From Methylocaldum szegediense (GTDB lineage Bacteria; Pseudomonadota; Gammaproteobacteria; Methylococcales; Methylococcaceae): 64,000 nt of DNA. The notes below the pieces were generated by a model. It did not search any database. It saw only the letters and a program-made list of their open reading frames with translations, and was not told the DNA's origin. Shown here piece after piece: positions 63,696 through 64,000 of this stretch. The position numbers and the translations under genes are program-made. Every line of letters starts with the position of its first letter. The stretch's first letter is position 1. The DNA lies in contig NZ_OX458333.1 in NCBI RefSeq assembly GCF_949769195.1, forward strand, positions 1,116,001 through 1,180,000. Reading direction: 5' to 3'.

Positions 63696-64000
63696 TCAAG
63701 CGTGAAGCATCTGTTTCAATTCCAGCGCCTGCGACAGCGCGTTTTCGACATCTTCCGCCAGCACGTTGAAATGTCCCATTTTGCGGCCGATGCGGGCGGT
63801 CTTTTTGCCGTAGAGATGGAGCTTGACGTTGGGCTGGCTCAAGAGTTTGTCCCAGGCCGGTTCGTCGTCGCGCCAGATGTCGCCCAGAAGATTGACCATC
63901 ACCACCGGACTCAGCAAGCGGGTATCGGCGGGCGGCAATCCGCACAAGGTGCGCACCTGTTGTTCGAATTGGCTCGTGGCGCAGGCATCGAGGGTATAGT
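63696..64000 (-). CDS. purK: PurK, N5-carboxyaminoimidazole ribonucleotide synthase (3' part)
   Basis: The C-terminal 101 codons of PurK, with the rest beyond the window. Signatures are TSQFEQQVRTLCGLPPADTR, SPVVMVNLLGDIW and LHLYGKKTARIGRKMGHFNVLA. The last is the conserved YGK...R-GRKMGH block of the ATP-grasp C-terminal domain. PurK uses ATP and bicarbonate to carboxylate AIR in purine synthesis. recQ follows on the same strand 35 bp later. Confidence 0.95.
   Translation of the reverse strand, partial: YTLDACATSQFEQQVRTLCGLPPADTRLLSPVVMVNLLGDIWRDDEPAWDKLLSQPNVKLHLYGKKTARIGRKMGHFNVLAEDVENALSQALELKQMLHA

Overview
The window is about 64 kb of high-GC DNA from a free-living gammaproteobacterium. 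The ubi/hsl gene order, glnE-ilvE, imuB-dnaE2, a PEP-CTERM protein, abundant IS elements and REP-like palindromes point toward the Methylococcales (Methylocaldum/Methylococcus-like). That placement is an inference, because no methane-oxidation gene lies in the window. No rRNA or tRNA gene was seen.

Region 1 (1-16 kb) is a housekeeping backbone. A minus-strand block runs hslV-hslU-DUF971-ubiE-ubiJ-ubiB (ATP-dependent protease plus ubiquinone synthesis). It is followed by rlmI, a large cNMP-binding/rhodanese/coiled-coil membrane protein, a DegQ/DegP-type periplasmic protease, ilvE, glnE and two hypothetical genes.

Region 2 (16-25.3 kb) is mobile and accessory DNA. It holds a dead IS1380 element with exact 16-bp inverted repeats and a TTAG duplication, the imuB-dnaE2 mutagenesis pair without imuA, a PEP-CTERM protein, and the first of three near-identical 1,065-bp IS481 copies.

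Region 3 (25.5-37.7 kb) is the most interesting part. A type III CRISPR ancillary island carries a Card1/Can2-like CARF nuclease, a decayed cmr1 start, Csx16 and a Cam1-like membrane CARF protein. It lies directly before an array of 39 identical 36-nt repeats. No cas10, other cmr gene, cas6 or cas1/2 is present. The array is broken by a 6,078-bp piece of a conjugative element (flhC-like regulator, cold-shock/membrane protein, IS630, TraG-transglycosylase). Both outer genes of that piece are cut exactly at CRISPR repeats. Two slightly degenerate repeats of the same array follow at 37.4 and 37.7 kb, with a MITE-like element in the spacer between them.

Region 4 (37.9-49.5 kb) mixes a cytochrome P450, rubredoxin, IS481 copy 2, a triosephosphate isomerase with a large internal insertion, a cluster of DnaA-box-like sequences, a DUF99 protein, a diguanylate cyclase gene split by a palindromic insertion, and a POT-family peptide transporter.

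Region 5 (49.5-64 kb) holds pepN, an MFP/ABC ATPase/ABC permease export operon, a membrane histidine kinase, IS481 copy 3 truncating a DUF6345-like gene next to a secreted hypothetical protein, recQ, and the 3' part of purK at the window edge.
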